Part shown: one piece after another, positions 1 to 11,091 of the stretch
Layout: every line of letters starts with the position of its first letter
How positions within the stretch are numbered: the stretch's first letter is position 1
DNA from: Ophiobolus disseminans
Taxonomy: Eukaryota; Ascomycota; Dothideomycetes; Pleosporales; Phaeosphaeriaceae
DNA: 64,000 nucleotides
Assembly: GCA_010093685.1 (NCBI GenBank)
Contig: MU006230.1
Coordinates: forward strand, 728,013-792,012
Direction of reading: 5' to 3'
The notes under the pieces: generated by a model
Databases searched by the model: none
Told to the model about the DNA's origin: nothing
Seen by the model: the letters and a program-made list of their open reading frames with translations, nothing else
Program-made: the position numbers and the translations under genes

Positions 1-1943
1 GGTTCGAAGGAGGTGGTGCGGGCCATGGACATGCGGGTGCGTTCTATGAGGGAGAGTGACATGCGAGGCTGGGGTTTCTTGACTGGAGAGGGTGTTGCGT
101 CGCCGATTGAGGTGATGATTTGTTCGGCGAGGACTTCTTCAGGGTTGAGCACAGGTGGTTCTACATATGGCGTTGGTGGCTCCACACACGGCGTGGGCGG
201 TTCGGATGGGTACGTAGTAGATGGCTCTGGAGAATGTGGAGCGCATGCTGGCTGGGAAACATATTCAGGAGCTGGCGGTGAAGACGATGTCTCCTGCGGA
301 GAGTTCGCCGTTGATGGAGTTGTGTCTCGTTCTGGTTCAGCATATTGATGTTCCTCGACTGGCTCAGTTCTTGTTGCGGTACTTTGCAATGCCGATGTAT
401 GGCCGATCAGTGTCGCCTCGGAGTCGGTAGGTGTTGCCACAAATGGAACATGCCGTGTTGGTCGTAGAATTGGAGCGTTCTCAAAAGAAGACTTCTTTGT
501 CGGGAAAAGCGGCCTCTTCGCGCGAATCGGACTAGCTGATTCTTCGGGTATGGATTCAGACCGAGTGAGCTTCCCTCTTCGTGCAGGCGAGCGACTACTT
601 GTTGATGATGTGCGTGTTCGGGTGAGCGAGACAGTTGGTCGAGCAGGTTTGGAACTCGTCACTTGTAACAGCTGAGTGTTCATGTCGGTCAGGATATCCT
701 GGTAGTCTGATCGTAATGCTGATTGCTGTGCAGTTGTGGTCTCAGTCTCCTTCTGCTTGGACGATGGTAGCTGGTATCGAAGGTGGTTATCGAATATAAA
801 TTCCTTCGAGGGTGCAGGGGCTTTTGGAGCAGGTGATGCTGACTCCGCCTTATCCTTCTGTAATTTTGCATGAAACGATTTCCATTTCTCGAGTCTGTCC
901 TGCTGTTCTTGCACCCTGGATTGCAAGTTCTCGAGCAAACCAGTCTCGGGGACGACGTCTTCCAGCTTCTTCCCCGCTTCAACCATGCGCCAGACCTTGT
1001 CGAATCGGCTGCTCAGGAACGCATCTCCCGCCTGTACATCGTCGCCGTGGAGCATAATGTCTAGCCACACTTGGTCGCCAATCCAGTTGTCCTTGAGCTG
1101 CTTCTTGACAGCATCCGCCTCTTTCTGAGACACCGCAGGTCTCTTCGCTCGTGGGGTATCTTTGGTCTTGCGAATGCGCCTGTTGATGTCGTCTGCCTTT
1201 GCGTCTAGCAGCGCTTGAAACTCCATGTATCGTCTCCGCTTCTCCTCTTTCTTTTTCAGGACACTGACCAATGCCGCTTTGTGTGCGATAGCTAGCGGTA
1301 GGAGAGATTGTTGCTGGTCTGGCCGCAGCATCGGCATTGTCGCTAGTTTCCGGGCAATCGCCGCATCCCTAGTGTTGCTCTCTCGTGCTGCCAGCACCTT
1401 CTTCAGCACCACATTCGAAAAGAGGGCTAGTATCTCGTAGAACTTGTCGCCCTTGCACTCGTCCAGCATTGTCTTTCGAAGTACGGATTCGCGACCCAAG
1501 ACGCCATTCTTCTTCAAATCGTTTAGACATCGGTATAGTGCAGCACGTAGATTCAGCGATTGGAGTGGTTCGAGAGGAGGGAAGAATGGTTGGAGTTTCT
1601 ACATATTGTCAGTACCGTCCAATATAATGTTTCCGTCTCAACATACCTGTGCTGTCTCATTCGGGTCCCAGATCTCGAACAAGCGGAAGAGCGCCCACTC
1701 AGTCCCGCTGATCCTCTGCCTCTGGTCTGCATTCTTCGCCGAGAATGTTTGCACAGTGATTGCAGGCCAATCATTGCGCAAGTCAAAGTCAAGCAGTCGC
1801 AAGTTTGTCACAAAGAGCTTGATGTCTGGCGTAGGTATCGGGTTCAAGGATTGCGCTTTGGTGGTTGTTTTCATTGACAGCGTGCGACCATGACCGCTGA
1901 CATTCGTGGTGGCTGTCGACGCCTGTGAAGTTGAGCGTGACAT
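1..1943 (-). CDS. HAUS6-like augmin complex subunit (3' end cut by window edge)
   Basis: Exon 1 runs 1943-1647 and exon 2 runs from 1598 through position 1 without a stop, so the C-terminus lies outside the window. The intron 1646-1599 has a GTATGT donor and a GTAG acceptor and is phase 0. The N-terminal region carries the HAUS6_N pattern: LRLLDFDLRNDWPAITVQTF, then WALFRLFEIWDP at the exon junction, then a PFFPPLEPLQSLNLRAALYR block and RESVLRKTMLDECKG. After this come about 150 residues rich in Lys/Glu (coiled-coil-like) and a Ser/Thr/Pro-rich tail. Augmin binds existing spindle microtubules and recruits gamma-tubulin to nucleate branches; it occurs in filamentous fungi and animals but not in budding yeast (family knowledge). 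The start at 1943 (MSRSTSQ) is chosen because residues upstream in the same frame show no conserved character. It is head to head with the HD-domain gene, 269 bp apart. Confidence 0.85.
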
Positions 1944-2212
1944 GTTATGCTGGTTTGAGTATACATGTGCGTCGCTCGAAGTGGTACGGCAGCTAGTGAT
2001 CGGCAATTGAAGTGTCGAGTCCGAGCGGTGGTGTTGTGTTTACGCGCCAAGCTCCGTCGGTGAACGCTAGCTTATGTCCGCGCTCGCGCTTGCCTGGACT
2101 ATCTTCTGCGAGCAAACAACCACCAATTGCCTTCTTTATAAGAACACCATACTGCAGGCCACACCCACTCGACTTGACCCTCCCATAATCCATACTCCCT
2201 ACTACGCACGCC
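1944..2212. promoter_or_regulatory. Shared divergent promoter, HAUS6-like / HD-domain gene
   Basis: This 269-bp space separates two start codons facing away from each other. Both promoters and both 5' UTRs must fit here, so the two genes may be co-regulated. The only TATA-like stretch on the + side is CTTTATAAGA near 2132-2141. Confidence 0.5.
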
Positions 2213-3066
2213 ATGGCTATCGACGAAGCGACACAGACAAATGGCGTCCCCGAACCTGAGGCGGGGCAACTCAAGAAAGAAGAAGCACAGAAGAGCCAGT
2301 GGAGCGTCGAGAGTGGTATGTCATGAGGAAAGAAACGGCTTGTCCGTACGCACACCTCTCTTACCCCCCTTTGAACCCCCCACACAGACACACCTACTAA
2401 TCCCACCCAGTCCTCACCGAACTCAACCTCACTTACGCGCAATCCACCACCTCCCCCACGCCCTTCTTCCACCTCCTCGAGCGCCTCAAGACCACCCCGC
2501 GCGCAGGCTGGCGCCGCTTCGGCATCACCTCCTGCGAATCCATCTCCGACCACATGTACCGCATGTCCATCCTAACCATGATGGCCCCTTCCTCGCTGTC
2601 TTCGAAACTCGACCTCGCAAAGTGCACACGCATGGCCCTCATACACGACATGGCCGAGTCCCTCGTCGGCGACATCACGCCCGTGGACCCTGTGTCCAAG
2701 GAAGAAAAATCGCGCCGCGAGTCGGAAACTATGGACTATATTTGTACTACGCTGCTGGGGCGGTTTAATGGCGGCTTGAATGGGCGCGAGATGAGGGCGA
2801 TTTGGCAGGAATATGAGGACAGTGTGACGGCGGAGAGTCTGTTTGTGCATGATGTGGATAAGATAGAACTGCTGTTGCAGATGGTGGAGTATGAGCGGAG
2901 TCAGGATTGCGAACTGGATTTGGGAGAGTTTACGTGGGTGGCGCAGAAGATTCAGAGTGCGGAGGTGAAGGGATGGGCGGAGGAGGTGTTTCGCGAGCGC
3001 AGGGATATGTGGAGGGAGAAGGGGAGGACGTGTACTTGGAGGGCGAATACGGAGCCGAAGGAGTGA
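2213..3066 (+). CDS. HD-domain 5'-deoxynucleotidase (HDDC2/YfbR-like)
   Basis: Two exons, 2213-2315 and 2411-3066 (252 residues), with a 95-nt intron (GTATGT...CCCAG, phase 1). The start is the first ATG (MAIDEATQTNG). The metal-binding HD signature is complete: His in ESISDHMYRMS, the His-Asp pair in ALIHDMAESLVGDITP, and Asp in FVHDVDKIELLLQMVEYE. The order and spacing match small HD phosphohydrolases that dephosphorylate deoxyribonucleoside 5'-monophosphates (yeast Ygk1/Ybr242w, human HDDC2; family knowledge). The protein is presumably soluble, with no signal peptide or membrane segment. It converges with MDJ1, 268 bp away. The function of this copy is inferred from the family. Confidence 0.88.
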
Positions 3067-3334
3067 AGGTGAGGTAGTTCGTTGAAGTATGGTTATTTGG
3101 GCGGTTAGGTTTTGTTTGGCGTTGAAAGAGCGGAATCATCAGTTTTATATGATCGTATCGATACACCTTAGACCGTTTACCAACACAACCTTCAGCATCA
3201 TACAAGCCTGAGTCGAGATACAGACACACCAAAACTACTCTATACATCCCAATCCACAAAATAGCGCCCGAAAATGCTTTCTATACACAATCATAAATCA
3301 TGCTCCCCAAATGCGCCAATCCATCAAATCATCC

Positions 3335-4994
3335 TCACCCCGACCCCTTCTTCTTCTCCTTCTCCTCCTCCTCCCTCTGCTGCTCCTCATTCAAATGCCT
3401 ATGCTGCCCCGTCAAATTATGCCACGCGCTCTTCAAAAAGCCCTCGCCCTCATGCGCCTCTCCCATCCTCTTTCCCGCCTCCTTCTCGACCTCATCCTTG
3501 ATCTTGCCCGGGTGAATAACGCGCTTAGCGTTCTTATCGCCCATTTCGTCGGCCAGCATTTCCAGAATAGTGCGCTGGTTCACGCTCAGGTATTTCGGCA
3601 TCGAGACCTTGAATTCTACTTTAAGGTCCCCCTTGCCGGACCGACGGCCCCCGGAGAGGACTTTCATGCCCATTCCGCTGAGTGTGACGCGGTCGCCTGT
3701 GCCGGAGCCAGTGGGCACTTTGACCATTACTTCGCCGTCGAGGGTGGGAACTTTGATTTCGCCGCCGAGGACGGCGGTGGTGAGGGGCAGGGTGGCGGTG
3801 TGGAGGATGTCGGAGCCGTTGCGCTTGAATTTGGGGTCGGTTGCGACGCGGATGAGGACGTAGAGGTCGCCTTTTTGCCCGCGTACGGTGCCTGAGCTGG
3901 ATACGTGGCCGGTGAGGGGCGCGTCGCCTTCGCCAGAGACGCGCAGGCGCATGCCGTCTTCTACGCCGCCGGGTATGTCGATGGAGATTGTTTTGCGCTC
4001 TTTGACGGCGCCGTCGCCCGTACATGTGTTACAGGAGGAGCCGCGTGGAATGGCGAAGCCGGAGCCCCCACATGCAGAGCATGTTGCGCTCATGTGGAAG
4101 CCGCCCATGCTTGTTATGCGCTGGCCGGTGCCGCCGCAAGACTTGCATTCAGCGCGCTTTGCGCCCTTTTTGAGGCCTGAGCCGGTGCATGTGCCGCATT
4201 CGACGAGCGGGGTGATGTTGATTTCTTTCTGTACACCACGCGCGGCGTCGAGGAAGGAGATGTTGGTTTGGACTTCGATGTTTTCGCCCACGTAGACTTC
4301 TTCTTGGAACGGATTGCGTCGTCCTCCGCCGCCTCCGCCACGACCCTTTCGTGCTCCAGTAAACTGCCCAAAGAGATCCTCGAAGTTTATGTCCTGGAAG
4401 CCGCCCTGGAACCCTCCAGCTCCCTGTGCGCCACCGAAGCCGCCGAAGCCTCCAAATCCGCCTCCTCCGGCGAACGGATTTCCTCCCGGTCCTGTGCCGG
4501 CATTAGGGTTGAAGCCGCCGCTTGAATCAAATGCCGCGGCACCGTATGAGTCGTATGCCTTCTTCTTTTCTGCGTCGGAGAGGACTTCGTATGCGGATTG
4601 TGCGGCGGCGAATTTATCTTTTGCAGTGGCTTCTTTGTTGGTGTCGGGGTGGTATTTCTTTGCAAGGCCATAGTATGCCTTTTTGATGTCGGCGGCGGAA
4701 GAGTTCTTGTCTACACCGAGGGTTTTGTAGGGATCGGGTATTGCGGAGTGGGACGGTGAAGCGTGGAAGTACTGATACGATGTGTTAGTATGTAACTAGG
4801 ATAAGGAGGCGTCAGGGTCTGCGTCTTACACGTATTGATGGTGCAGTCTGCTGTTTCCGTACTGTGAGAGACGGTCGCTTTGGTTGTGCTCGAGTCGATT
4901 GGGATATGCGCCGTCTTTGGCATAGAGGTCGTGAGGCGGTTGCAGCGCGAAACGGCGCCACCGCTTTGAGCGGCAATGGACCTGCCAAGCTCAT
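3335..4994 (-). CDS. mdj1: Mitochondrial DnaJ/Hsp40 chaperone Mdj1
   Basis: Exon 1 is 4994-4830 and exon 2 is 4771-3335; the 58-nt intron has GTAAGA, branch TACTAAC and a CAG acceptor (phase 0). The product is 533 residues. The N-terminus is rich in Arg/Ala/Ser with few acids, as in a mitochondrial presequence. Next come a J domain (DPYKTLGVDKNSSAADIKKA, with the HPD tripeptide in KKYHPDTN), a Gly/Phe-rich linker, and a zinc-finger region with four CxxCxGxG-type repeats (CGTCTGSG, CKSCGGTG, CSACGGSG, CNTCTGDG). The C-terminal substrate-binding domain follows. This is the type I DnaJ layout. Mdj1 works with mitochondrial Hsp70 in matrix protein folding (family knowledge). The C-terminus ends in a charged Glu/Lys run. 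Confidence 0.95.
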
Positions 4995-5688
4995 CTTGAT
5001 GCTAATGTGAGAGTATACGAAATGAACGTGGTTGATATCGCTGCGATCAAGCGGACCTTGTGGCCGACAATGTGGAAGTGGAACTTTTTTGGAGGCCCGG
5101 CGCTTTGACCAATGACGCCGGAGTTAGTCTCTCGATGCCTCGGTCGCTTCTAGCATGTTCGCTGACGATCGCATGAACCCCGACAGACTACAATTGACTT
5201 GCGGTCAGTTGGTATTTGCTTTGAAGTGCAACGGTCGTTCCTGCTTCTGGTGTTGCATCCACATCACTGGCACCAAACCGTCGCTGCAGTACATGGCGAG
5301 CCGCGAGCCACGAGCCACGAGCCACGAGCCACGCGAGCGAGGCTATCTTAATCCTGCGGCAAGCACCACCCAGGATGTACAAAAGTAGGTATTCCGGTGT
5401 TGATTAATCTTTAAGACTATGTCTATGCATCTTCATCTACAAGCTGTCGTAGCAGTATGTTCAATCATCAACATCTCGGCCGTAGACCCGCAGAGGCCTT
5501 GTTTTGCCCAGCTCCCTACCCAGGATGCCATGTCCCCAGAACGATTAATGTATGTCCGTGATGCGCCGATCCGATGCTGATGCATATAGTGTCGAGTACG
5601 TGTGGGCTATGCGCCTAAAATGGGGTATCGTGGAGAAACGCCGTAAGTGCAGCGAAGAGTCGTGTATGCGCCATGAATGCAGTCGTGA
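4995..5688. other. Gene-free stretch with a small 7-bp tandem repeat
   Basis: This 694-bp stretch separates MDJ1 from the 3' end of the SAP30-like gene. Apart from the repeat at 5297-5338, I see no supported coding signal. ORFs here are short and lack splice-consistent continuation. Confidence 0.6.
5297..5338. repeat. Tandem 7-mer array (CGAGCCA)n
   Basis: Four exact CGAGCCA units run 5304-5331, flanked by degenerate copies (GGCGAGC, CGCGAGC). It is about 200-300 bp upstream of the MDJ1 start on the opposite strand. It is simple-sequence DNA with no visible function. Confidence 0.85.
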
Positions 5689-6316
5689 TTATTTTCGTTG
5701 CGGTGCGAAGCGGACTCGAAACTCCTTGTCTGTGTCTACTATTAGCATGCGGCTACCTCGAGTGAACTGGTGGTGCCAACCCTGATGCTTCGACTTGTAC
5801 AACCAGTCGACGATGACATCGCTTTCCGTCACGCCAAGCGCGTTGAAGTTCTTCCGCACTGCCAGTGCTAACTGATCTTTGTGTACTCTTCGTTTCGACT
5901 TTGGTCGTGCCATTGTAGGTGAGAAGCGGCCGATGCCTTGGCCGAGGACGACGTGGCTGAGCGGGTTCTTGAAGGTCGATGGCGTGTCGAGGTGGTACGC
6001 TCTTCGGTAGCTGTGGAGGACTGCTGGTTCCTGCGACGACCATTTCATCTTTGAAAGCCATTGTTAGCTTCGTATACTCCAGTGAGCTGTAGAGGGAAGT
6101 CTGCAAAGTATGGGGCCGAAACATGACAAAACTCACATTTGACGAGTTGGACTCGTTGGCAGTTGGGCCGCTATTGGTAGAGGCATTGTCTACTTCTTTC
6201 AGACCGCTGCCATTCGTTGCAGCGGCTTTGCCATTTCGCCGGTCGCGAGCATTTGTGCCTTGCAGCTTCTCCTTAAGCAGTTGCGTGCTGTCGTCGTACG
6301 TCTTCTTTGGGGGCAT
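5689..6316 (-). CDS. SAP30-like subunit of the Sin3-Rpd3 histone deacetylase complex
   Basis: Exon 1 is 6316-6137; a 88-nt intron (GTGAGT...TTTCAAAG, branch GCTAAC) leads to exon 2 from 6048. Exon 2 contains the SAP30 Sin3-binding motif: LHSYRRAYHLDTP, then GQGIGRFSPTMARPKSKRRV, then KDQLALAVRKNFNALGVTES and a VIVDWLYK segment. A second candidate intron, 5780-5730, is 51 nt (weak GTTGGC donor, CTAAT branch, ACAG acceptor). Removing it joins KHQ to DKEFRVRFAP, which is the family ending; keeping it adds 17 codons without a stop. The protein is 162 (spliced) or 179 residues. SAP30 bridges Sin3 to the deacetylase in the nucleus (family knowledge). Reading across the first intron gives a spurious longer ORF in another frame. 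Confidence 0.85.
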
Positions 6317-7615
6317 GTTGGTCGTGTGAGCAGGTTGTTGATCAAAAACAAGGGTCTAAGTACTCATGCGACGTTTGCCAGTAACAGCTGGGGGTTCGTG
6401 AGGCTTGACGACGTCTGATTGTCGGCGTCACCTCTCGACTCGGTGGACATAATTGCAGAGCCACTAGTGCGTCATTCGCGCTTTCCGTTCCGCGACTTCA
6501 GGGTCTCTGCGCCTTCCCGCATCGAGCGACATGTCAGGTACGGCTCAAGCTCCTGCATCCCAACCCCCATTGTCAACATCCACGAGACTATATTTCAGGG
6601 CCGAAATTTGTTTCCGGGTGCTGCGTGCAATAGCGGCTGCGTGGCTTGAATGTCTGGTGGCATTTCCGTCAATGTCACCCGTGTCGCGTCGACGGCGCGC
6701 TAATCACGAAACGGACGCGACGCTGAACACCTCGACCACCGACCAGTGTCGAGAACGAAGGATACCAAAATTACCAGGCTGATTCACCCGCCGGGTAGCA
6801 ACGGCGGTGGATTCACTAAAAAATCCATACTCCGCTGTTAGCTCGATCGGTGTAGGGCTTTCTTGACTGGTCTCGAAACTTGGCACTGTTACCGTCGACG
6901 GGTCGCATCTTCGGATGTATGGTTGATGCTGTGGTGTCGTCGGGATTGGCGAGCGTCTCGGTAGATCAAAGGTCATCAGCGTGAGTCGAAGGATTCAGTG
7001 CAGGGTCGAAGTTTGGATAGGAAACCCCGTATCATATTTCAGACGTACTAGGTATAACGGCGATGCGACAAAAGCTGACTTAAGAATATCTGGTTTCGAG
7101 AGAACGAGAACGTGTGTCAGCGCTACTTCGATAGCTTCGGTTGCATCCGATCGTGCCGACTCCCCACCGTATCTGGCCATTAGCGAATCCGTACCTGCAT
7201 AGCGTGTTTCCGGGAAGCGACCTGATGGAAGCACGTCAAGAAGTGAAGAGATGACAGCGCTGGGCCTTGGCATCAGGCATCTGTGTCCGCCCTCGTAAGA
7301 TGAGCTGGCTCAAAGATGTCTTGTTTTAGGTGGCATGTAGCGAGCGTCTACGAAGTTGGCCATATTGTGTGCTCTCTACCTTCACCGTTCCGTCAAACCT
7401 CATTATCGACGTCAGAGACGGTAATTTCTCTCACCCTCAACGACCAGATACGCCCGCCGCGCTACCGCCCAGAGCTGCAGCCTCTCCCCCGTGGGCTATA
7501 TAACCATTCATACCGGCCTACCACTGTCTCTCCTCCACCAACCTCCATCTATAGATTACCGTTGCACACTCCAGCACCATCCAGTACAGTATAGCCCGTC
7601 TATCTCACCAGTCTC
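6317..7615. other. Intergenic region between divergent genes, no gene seen
   Basis: About 1.3 kb between the SAP30-like gene and the + strand gene at 7616. The ORFs are short and overlap on both strands in conflicting frames. The last 120 bp are the promoter of the downstream gene; nothing else is recognised. Confidence 0.55.
7497..7503 (+). promoter_or_regulatory. TATA-like element (TATATAA)
   Basis: TATATAA lies 113 bp upstream of the ATG at 7616, followed by a pyrimidine-rich leader, a normal arrangement for a filamentous-fungal promoter. Confidence 0.5.
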
Positions 7616-9281
7616 ATGAGCGACCGTGACCCGAACATCTTCGGCCACTCATACACGTATCCCATGAACTATAACATGCACCTCAATCCAGCTGCCACGG
7701 ACTACGCCCCCGAAGCTCATCGCCAGGACAACATGCCCAGCCAGGTGAGCGCTGCTCCATCTCCATACTTAGAGGCCCGAGTCCTCAATTTAGAAGAAGA
7801 GCACGACAGCTTGCGTGGTGAGGTGTTGTCTCTCACTGAAATGCACCACGAGCTCTGCTCATCTGTCGACAAACTGAAAAAGGGTGGTTGGCCAGTGACT
7901 GTTGGACCTTTCCAGGATCAGGATCTCACCCAGTCACATCTTCGCGCCATGGAGTTCAAGCATAAGCTCGAGGAGCTTAGCCGTGCAGTCCACCAGTCGG
8001 TAGATGGCGTTGCTGACGAGGAAAAGATCAACGGTACCACGACTCCCAAGGCCAACGGCAACATGCCTCCCCATCTGCGTGCTACGGGTACTGCCGGTGG
8101 AGCTGTCTCGAAGTCCCTTCCACCGCACTTGCGTGGCAAGGCCATGAGCGGGTAAGTTTATGATGACACAGTGGTCTCGGGGCCCTCGCAACCTTTCACT
8201 AAGTCAGTTGCAGTACAAAGGAGCACTCGCCCGTCGAGTCACCCAACAACTGTCTCGTTACAGACGGCCCTGTCGATACCGTCACTATCACCGCGGTGCC
8301 CGCTGCTATGCCCAGCCCTCCAATGTCGCCAGCGACGGTCGTACAGCAGGATTTGTCGGTCGATCAGCTCTCCTTGACCTCATGGAAGCCATATTACCTT
8401 AACACCTTGAAGCCATTCACCACTGATACCAAGGTCCCTACCGCTGGACAAATGGTTACCTTCCACCCGCAGTTCCTGGACCAGCATCTGGGCGGCACCG
8501 ACTGGTCTCCAGGTCTGAAGTTTGTGCCCGGCGAACACACGTGCATCATCAAAAACCGCACTTACTATATGTTGGACCCCTCCACTGAGCCTTACCAACC
8601 CGAGGCTCCGGGCCTGCATGGCGCCAAGCTGACCGCATTCTTCAACGAGAACCCAGAGGACTCGTCTGACTTCAGCGGCCTCCCAGATGGCGCAACCTCC
8701 TACGAGGACGTTCCCATGTTCGTCAAGCAGAACGACCGCTACGTCTACTTCGGCAATTACTCGCAGACCCGCTGGAGCGACAAGCTCGACTACGATACTA
8801 TGATGGCTAGAGTGCCTCAGCACATCAAGGAGTTCTGGGCCACCGAGTTGACCTCGCCCGTTCGCCCTGCGTGGGTCACTGAGGAGCTCAAGAACCACTT
8901 CTTCAAGAAACCCGAGTACAGCGGCCGCTTGCATCCTGCCTCCGAGGCCGACGCCACCACTGTCACGTCAGAAGAGGAGGTCGTGCTCAACGACAAGATG
9001 GCTCGGGACGTCCGCAAGTACGTCGAAGAGCTGCGCGACTGGGAGCGCGAGGCCAAGATGAAGACCGCCATGATCAAGAAGCAGTTCATCCTAGACGCCT
9101 TCGATGCCGTAAGTCCTCACAATAGTAGATTAGACATGTTCGCTGACCACAACAGGCCGATGCCGACTTCCCACCCGCTCTGCGCCTCTGGTGGGAGTAC
9201 CTAGAGTGCGTCAACTGGCGCAAGGACTTCTACGACCTGCTCGTCACGCTACAGTCCCGCGATGCGCGGTTCAGCAAGTAG
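7616..9281 (+). CDS. Unknown protein with N-terminal coiled coil and two PPHLR motifs
   Basis: Three exons: 7616-8151, 8214-9108 and 9156-9281 (518 residues). Introns are 62 nt (GTAAGT...GCAG, phase 2) and 47 nt (GTAAGT...ACAG, phase 0). Residues about 55-95 form a heptad-like coiled coil (LEARVLNLEEEHDSL onward). A linker holds two copies of PPHLR 23 residues apart (MPPHLRATG, LPPHLRGKAM). The C-terminal half is a long, well-formed domain rich in Trp/Tyr/Asp, with landmarks FHPQFLDQHLGGTDWSPGLK, YYMLDPSTEPY, YVYFGNYSQTRWSDK and LRLWWEYLECVNWRKDFYDL. There is no signal peptide or membrane segment. PPHLR-type motifs occur in several fungal RNA-associated proteins, but I cannot assign a function. 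The ordered C-terminal block suggests a conserved fungal domain of unknown function. Confidence 0.8.
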
Positions 9282-10826
9282 CAGTCCCGGGGCGCTCGCT
9301 GGACAGAGGCGGGAAAAGGCGAACGAGGATGGGAGTGATGATGAGGAGTAATTTTGAAAAAGGACCGGCGTTCGGTTTATGCTGAATCTCCTTGCATATG
9401 GCACGAAAGTGCAGGTCTGTGGTAATGTTTTATCTTTATGGTCTTTGGTTGCTGTTCAGCGATGGAGCTGGGCAAAGGATACTCATTAATCATCTTTGGG
9501 CAATCTTGTATTACTACATTATCTCGACAAAGGTTGGTAGTCTTAGGGTAATAAGCAAAGTGTTTTCTTATGATTCCGCCCTTCGGCATGATGCTCATGA
9601 TGTGCCAACGCAAACATTCCGAGAGAGAGAGCTAGTGTTTCTCGGTTTTTTCGTGATGTGATGTTTCGCGAGACGTGGTCAAGGAAGGGACGAGCGATTA
9701 GTCAGCTAGCGCCCGTCCACAAGGTGCTGAGATCAGGTTGCATGCTTCAACCACTTCGCTGCCACATTTCAAACTCCCGCACCACGTGCTGTTGACATCA
9801 TGTCAGCTCAGTAACCAATATACGGTTGGATCTAGCCATTTGAAGGTCGCGTAGTACTCCCATGTGCTTTGGCGCGTCTATATCGGGGCTGTTTTGTATA
9901 TCGAGCGATCCAGTTCATATGCCCATCCAAGGCTACAGCCACTGCAGCTTATCCTACGATGGGCACCAGTGCATCCCACACTATTGACAATCTATACTCA
10001 AGTCAAGCGACCACAGTACTCGTCCGTCCGGTCTCGGTCGCAAACCCCTCGACAGCAGTCTTCCGTTCCGCTAGCAAAGGCGAAAGATCGATCATGACAA
10101 GCGACAGCCTTTAGGCAAATTCGAAGTGGCCGTTCGAGGCCATTGCGGTACGAAAGATCGGCCAAATCCAGGGACAAGCGTGCATGTCGGCAGAGCCAAG
10201 CCAAGCATGTCGCCCGGGTTTTACTCCTGTCTGTAGCTTTTCACGGCTCCACAACCGACAGGGCTTCTCCGCAAAATGCAACGGCGTGCAGAGCGTCACG
10301 AGTGGCGACATGCCGAGTCACGTAAACTTCATGCATAACCGAGCGCGCTCGCGTAGTCCAGCCGGTGGCCGTTTGTTTCGAACTTTTCAGGTAGGATATA
10401 TGAGGCTTGCAAAATATTGTTTCCGAACAGTCACTTCTTCTCACCCCAGAAGTTTGGGTTCGCGAGCTACGTGGACGCATACCCGGATCTTGGGAGGCTC
10501 AAGCATTGATCAACTCACACTATACAACCAAGCATCATCATTTTTTGCTCAAGGAATTTCGCACATATTGACGGCCCACACCTCATATACCAAGCATCAA
10601 AAAACATGGGCACGTTACCAATCTCCCCGCGGATTAAGCGTTCCGGCTATTTACATCCCTGCCGTAGCTCATATATCAAACTTCGGTGGCGGCGACCTCA
10701 ACCGTCAGACTAGCCGAAAGGCCGATATTCTTGGTCGACGCCCCTAATGCCATTGGCTGTAAGTTTGAAAGTCATCTATCTTTCCGGTTCTGGCCCGGTT
10801 ACACAAGCCTGCAACCACACCAAAAT

Positions 10827-10936
10827 CCGGGGGACTATACGGCCGCTATGAGAATAGCATGTGAATCGAGATGTGCTAGCTTTGATGCCACCTCGTGGTG
10901 GAGATTTGGTTGCTGGAAGCGCGACAATATCCGGAG
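10827..10936 (+). promoter_or_regulatory. Cluster of three SYGGRG (CreA-type) motifs
   Basis: CCGGGG at 10827, GTGGAG at 10898 and CCGGAG at 10931 match the six-base SYGGRG consensus of the carbon-catabolite repressor CreA/Cre1. They lie 150-265 bp upstream of an AA9 start codon. The motif is short, so chance matches are common. Repression by CreA is inferred from what is known of cellulase promoters. Confidence 0.35.
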
Positions 10937-10978
10937 TCGTCACGCGGGTGCGTGTGGAAGGTTGTGTAAAAGACCAAG

Positions 10979-10985
10979 TATATAT
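10979..10985 (+). promoter_or_regulatory. TATA-like element of the AA9 gene
   Basis: TATATAT lies 107 bp upstream of the ATG at 11092 and is followed by a CT-rich leader. Confidence 0.5.
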
Positions 10986-11091
10986 CGAGGCATGCCTTTC
11001 TTTTGCGTTTATTCCATTTCCAGTACATACTTCTCCTCTAGCATTTTCACTTCGTTCCTCTCGCTGTCTATCCATATAGAACTCGGTTACC

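Larger units (their letters stand above)
9282..11091. other. 1.8-kb gene-free stretch upstream of the AA9 gene
   Basis: ORFs of up to 187 codons exist on the + strand (10184-10747), but none shows a recognisable domain or supported splicing. The last ~270 bp contain CreA-like motifs and a TATA box belonging to the AA9 gene. Confidence 0.5.

Noticed and set aside
13..430. Short + strand ORFs at the left edge
   Set aside because: They are antisense to the continuous HAUS6-like exon.
1993..2553. 186-codon minus-strand ORF
   Set aside because: It overlaps the divergent promoter and exon 1 of the HD-domain gene, has no domain, and is antisense to supported coding sequence.
5753..6316. 187-codon read-through ORF at the SAP30 locus
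   Set aside because: After position 6137 it reads the intron and then the wrong frame; the SAP30 motif is in the other frame, joined by good splice signals.
10184..10747. 187-codon + strand ORF
   Set aside because: No recognisable motif, composition like non-coding DNA, and overlapping ORFs in other frames; its position upstream of the AA9 promoter does not support a gene.
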